From positions 248,001-312,000 of the forward strand of contig NZ_SIRE01000003.1 of the NCBI RefSeq assembly GCF_004307995.1: a stretch of DNA of 64,000 nucleotides, given 5' to 3'. Of the stretch, positions 61,328 to 64,000 are shown in pieces. Both the position numbers and the translations under genes were made by a program. How positions within the stretch are numbered: the stretch's first letter is position 1; each line of letters starts with the position of its first letter. Below the pieces are notes generated by a model that saw only the letters and a list, made by a program, of their open reading frames with translations, did no database searches and was not told the DNA's origin. Origin of the DNA: Paenibacillus thalictri (GTDB lineage Bacteria > Bacillota > Bacilli > Paenibacillales > NBRC-103111).

Positions 61328-61403
61328 GAGGCCACTGAAAAAGCAGCTTAAGTGAGCGAAATCATGCTGGAGAAGCGCCAGCGTTCACTTTTTCAGTGGC
61401 CTC
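61328..61403. repeat. IS-terminus-like inverted pair (about 76 bp)
   Basis: GAGGCCACTGAAAAAG at 61328-61343 and CTTTTTCAGTGGCCTC at 61388-61403 are exact inverse copies enclosing 44 bases that have an additional GTGAGCG/CGTTCAC pairing. The form resembles termini of IS1182-type elements left behind, or a small non-autonomous element. It may also stop transcription for the convergent minus-strand gene ending at 61425. Confidence 0.55.
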
Positions 61404-61424
61404 CATCTGGGGTCATAGCGCCTT

Positions 61425-62585
61425 TTACCACTTGGACGGGTCGATTTTCGATTTGTCCAGGCCTTCCCAGATGTTTTTGATTGCCGCATTAGCCGGATCT
61501 TCAAATACAAGCCAAGCCGTCGGCAAATAACGTTCCCCGTATTCGCTTGACGGTTTGTTCACAATCTTATTGTTGTGAACAAGTACAGTCGAGGAACCTC
61601 CGTCCAGATTTGCGGCAGTGACGGCGCCGTGCTCGAGAAATACGTTTTGGATGTCATATAACGTCGCTCCGATGCTGTAGCCCGGCTGTCTTCCGTCGAT
61701 GATGGCAAACATAATCGTACCGTCCTGCTTTTGCGCCATCGAGGTGCGCGGCGCGATACCCCAGCCGTCGGCTTGATTTTTGATTAAGCCTTGACCGTTT
61801 ACGATAAACCGCGGGGCAAAAGTGACCGCTTCCTGAACGCCCATTTTCAGCAGCTCATTGGGCGAGTACTTGCCGGTAATCATCAGGCCGTCCTTATCGA
61901 TTCCCACAACATGGTTTGCGGTGTTCATCCCGCCGTCGTTATAGAAAATTTTCCCTCCGGACATCACAATTCCCGTCGGTTGAAACCCGTTGCCCATCCA
62001 TTCCGGATCAACGAAGCCGCCGGCGTTCACTCCTGCAACGGCGCCCAGCCGCTGAACCATGGATGTCACTTTCTCGCCTTTGCCGACTTTCCCGGGGACG
62101 GCGATGCGAATTTTTTTCGGGTCGGAGACGGTGAGCAGATAACCTTTGAAATTTTTACCCTCGATGGGCTCGATCTGTACGAGCGGTTTTTCCGGTACAT
62201 GCGGTTTGGCGGCCGCAGCGGAAGATGAAGGATTCGAGGAGGAAGGGACCTGTACAAGATGGTTGTCCTTCACATCGGAGTAATCGTCAAACCGCTTCCA
62301 ATATTGCTCGACGCGTTTATCCAGCTCGTTTTGCCCGATCAAATAAGCACCCCAATGACGATGCTGGGTAGAGATCAGCGTATCCGCCATCATATACCGG
62401 AAATTAGTGCCGGACTCCGTTAAATAAAACCATACCGTAAAGATCATACCGAATAAAAACGTAACCAACAGCGTATAAAAAAACAGCGTTATCCAGGAGG
62501 AGCTTTTTTTACGGGAGGGTTTGCTTTTTTTGGCAGCAACCTTTGCGGACGCATTTGGTCTCGATGTTTGCAATTGTACGGACAT
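61425..62585 (-). CDS. Phosphodiester glycosidase (NAGPA domain) family membrane protein
   Basis: A 386-residue protein with a basic N-terminus (KKSKPSRKKSSSW), one membrane segment at about 31-54 (ITLFFYTLLVTFLFGMIFTV) and an extracellular domain. The NAGPA (PF09992) domain spans about 165-375: VAGVNAGGFVDPEWMGNG, PTGIVMSGGKIFYND, FAIIDGRQPGYSIGATLYD and the catalytic-region block AANLDGGSSTVLV. Relatives cleave GlcNAc-1-phosphodiesters or other exopolysaccharide linkages. AAGGGAAG lies six bases before the ATG. Confidence 0.92.
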   Translation of the reverse strand: MSVQLQTSRPNASAKVAAKKSKPSRKKSSSWITLFFYTLLVTFLFGMIFTVWFYLTESGTNFRYMMADTLISTQHRHWGAYLIGQNELDKRVEQYWKRFDDYSDVKDNHLVQVPSSSNPSSSAAAAKPHVPEKPLVQIEPIEGKNFKGYLLTVSDPKKIRIAVPGKVGKGEKVTSMVQRLGAVAGVNAGGFVDPEWMGNGFQPTGIVMSGGKIFYNDGGMNTANHVVGIDKDGLMITGKYSPNELLKMGVQEAVTFAPRFIVNGQGLIKNQADGWGIAPRTSMAQKQDGTIMFAIIDGRQPGYSIGATLYDIQNVFLEHGAVTAANLDGGSSTVLVHNNKIVNKPSSEYGERYLPTAWLVFEDPANAAIKNIWEGLDKSKIDPSKW

Positions 62586-62640
62586 TTGCGGCTTCCCTTC
62601 GTCAACGGATAGGTACTCTAAGTTTAATAACGTAAAAAAA

Positions 62641-62678
62641 AGAAAAAAGTTTCAGTATGCACTGAACCTTTTTCTTTT
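62641..62678 (-). terminator. Terminator of the GGDEF-EAL gene
   Basis: AAAAGTTTCAG pairs with CTGAACCTTTT around TATGCA; the A run on the left gives a T tail on the minus strand. Confidence 0.8.
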
Positions 62679-62680
62679 GG

Positions 62681-64000
62681 TTACTGTGGATATAGCTGTT
62701 TGTTCTCCTGCAGCAGCCGCTCGAAGTCTTTGGCCGGCACAGGTTTGCTGAATACGTAGCCTTGTATTTCATCGCAGCCTTGGCCGATCAGAAAGGCAAG
62801 CTGCTCTTGCGTTTCCACGCCTTCGGCCAGCGATTTGATTTTAAGCCGGTGAGACATTGCGATCAGTGCGGTCACAATGGCTGCATTATCTTCATCGGAG
62901 GTGACATCGCGTATAAAGGACTGGTCGATTTTGAGCGTATGTACTCTGAACCGTTTAAGATAACTTAAGGAAGAGTAGCCGGTGCCGAAATCATCTATCG
63001 AAATACGGACTCCCAATTCTCTCAGCTTGTTCATCGAATCGATGATATGGGGGACATTTTGCATGGCGATATTCTCAGTTATTTCCAGACAAAGCAGATT
63101 CGGATCGAGGCCGCTTTCATGCAATGCTTCTTCTACCACGTTGATAAAATTCGATTGATGAAACTGGCTCACCGAAATATTCACCGATACGCATAACGGT
63201 GGGTAACCTTGCTCCTGCCATTCTTTGTTTTGCTTGCAGGCCATCTTCAGCACCCAGTTGCCGATAGGGATGATAAGTCCCGTTTCTTCGGCCAGCGGAA
63301 TAAATTCGCCTGGAGACACCAGCCCCCAAATCGGATGGTTCCAGCGCAGCAAACATTCCATTCCGAATACTTGGCCTGTCTTCAAATTGACAAGTGGTTG
63401 ATAATGAATGCTGAATTCACGCCGTTCCAGCGCTCTGCGCATGTCAACTTCCAGGTTCAGCCGGTGCAAGGAACGTTTGTTCATATCGGGATGATATACT
63501 TGGTACGTATTGCCGCCTTTTTCCTTCGACCTGTACATGGCGATGTCGGCGTTCTTCAACAAAGTTTCCGATTCCGTGCCGTCCTGCGGATAAATGCTGA
63601 TGCCGACGCTTGAAGTTACGAACAACTCGCAATTCTCCACGATAAAAGGTTCCTTCAAAAGCGTCGGAATGCCTCTGGCGAATTGCACAGCCTCATCGAC
63701 ATGCGCCATATCGTTTATGATAAAAATAAATTCGTCGCCGCTGTATCTTGCCACAAAATCTTTGGCTTTCACATAAACTTCCAGTCTTCGCGCCAACTGT
63801 TGAAGCAGTTGGTCCCCTACATGATGGCCAAGCGTATCGTTAATTACTTTAAACCGGTCCAAGTCAAAGAAAATAACGGCAAAACTCGTACCGTCTTTTT
63901 TCGACTTTTGAAACGACTCGTTTAATCGGTCGTGAAGCAAGGTCCGGTTCGGCAAATTCGTCAGGGAATCGTGATAGGCCATATGCACAAGTTTTTCTTC
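62681..64000 (-). CDS. GGDEF-EAL cyclic-di-GMP protein, N-terminus outside the window
   Basis: At least 439 residues; the frame is open to base 64000 (EEKLVHMAYHDSLTNLPNR). The GGDEF domain comes first with the active loop reading SGDEF (RYSGDEFIFII). The EAL domain has ECLLRW in place of EALLRW, and keeps NISVSQF, ITEN, DDFGTGYSS, LKIDQSF, AEGVE and IQGYVFS, all residues needed for phosphodiesterase activity. So degradation of cyclic di-GMP is likely and synthesis uncertain. A sensor or PAS region is expected upstream. Confidence 0.93.
   Translation of the reverse strand, partial: EEKLVHMAYHDSLTNLPNRTLLHDRLNESFQKSKKDGTSFAVIFFDLDRFKVINDTLGHHVGDQLLQQLARRLEVYVKAKDFVARYSGDEFIFIINDMAHVDEAVQFARGIPTLLKEPFIVENCELFVTSSVGISIYPQDGTESETLLKNADIAMYRSKEKGGNTYQVYHPDMNKRSLHRLNLEVDMRRALERREFSIHYQPLVNLKTGQVFGMECLLRWNHPIWGLVSPGEFIPLAEETGLIIPIGNWVLKMACKQNKEWQEQGYPPLCVSVNISVSQFHQSNFINVVEEALHESGLDPNLLCLEITENIAMQNVPHIIDSMNKLRELGVRISIDDFGTGYSSLSYLKRFRVHTLKIDQSFIRDVTSDEDNAAIVTALIAMSHRLKIKSLAEGVETQEQLAFLIGQGCDEIQGYVFSKPVPAKDFERLLQENKQLYPQ

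Noticed and set aside
1-64000. CRISPR array, tRNA, rRNA or complete insertion sequence
   Set aside because: No regularly spaced direct repeats, no cloverleaf with typical ends and no transposase frame were seen on reading the window.

Overview
The window is about 64 kb of chromosome from an endospore-forming member of the Bacillota, most likely Paenibacillus or a close relative. The evidence is a complete GerA-type spore germinant receptor operon, a surface protein with S-layer homology (SLH) domains, two Lpl-type sugar ABC importers that lack their own ATPase, three YesM/YesN/YesS-type regulators, strong AGGAGG-like ribosome binding sites and frequent TTG/GTG starts. No rRNA, tRNA, CRISPR array or intact insertion sequence was seen. 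Family calls rest on motifs and recall of family features; no database search was run.

Layout. 1-2.6 kb: the 3' part of dhaL, a phytanoyl-CoA dioxygenase-family gene, a UPF0303/heme-degrading-domain gene and a nucleotidyltransferase-like gene. 2.7-4.9 kb: an ECF sigma factor with a hydrophobic C-terminal tail and several small genes, with a WalR-like site, promoter and terminator between 3971 and 4118. 5.0-7.5 kb: a secreted SLH-S9 peptidase fusion. 7.8-13.0 kb: germinant receptor operon A-C-D-B-B. 13.2-18.2 kb: a TPR protein, the thiamine genes tenI-thiO and thiD, a 36-residue membrane protein, an orphan HepT-like gene and a SufR-like regulator with a 12-bp inverted repeat around its promoter region.

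18.2-34.7 kb is a carbohydrate-sensing and uptake island. One importer (permease, permease, binding protein, GH43-like glycosidase) lies on the minus strand behind a YesS-like AraC sensor-regulator. A second importer on the plus strand, divergent from a YesM/YesN two-component pair, encloses a metallophosphoesterase and a histidine phosphatase. A further AraC regulator follows. 34.7-37.8 kb holds a compositionally different (AT-richer) FAD oxidoreductase, a sugar isomerase-like gene and decayed sequence.

37.8-44.6 kb is mainly housekeeping: a ZTP riboswitch in front of folD and a cyclodeaminase gene, ppaC, an NAD(P)-binding protein, a YdeI-family protein, an SGNH hydrolase, and a divergent LysR/EamA pair. 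44.6-45.2 kb is a scrap zone with two aldo/keto reductase fragments and what looks like the 3' end of a group II intron. 45.3-52.5 kb has a two-component system, a type B carboxylesterase and a heterodimeric ABC exporter of the siderophore-transporter type. 52.9-57.9 kb has a VOC protein, an aldo/keto reductase, a MATE transporter behind a structured leader, an uncharacterised protein and a KDPG/KHG aldolase. 58.0-60.2 kb is selD-mnmH (selenophosphate for tRNA 2-selenouridine). 60.3-64.0 kb has a DUF948/YtxH pair, IS-terminus-like palindromes inside or beside terminators, an NAGPA-domain membrane protein and the C-terminal part of a GGDEF-EAL protein that runs off the window.

No wholly new multi-gene defence or mobile system is convincingly visible. 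The best candidates for new biology are the tail-anchor-like ECF sigma factor, the phosphatase-bearing sugar importer operon, the SLH-peptidase fusion, the structured MATE leader and the WalR-like promoter/terminator cassette.
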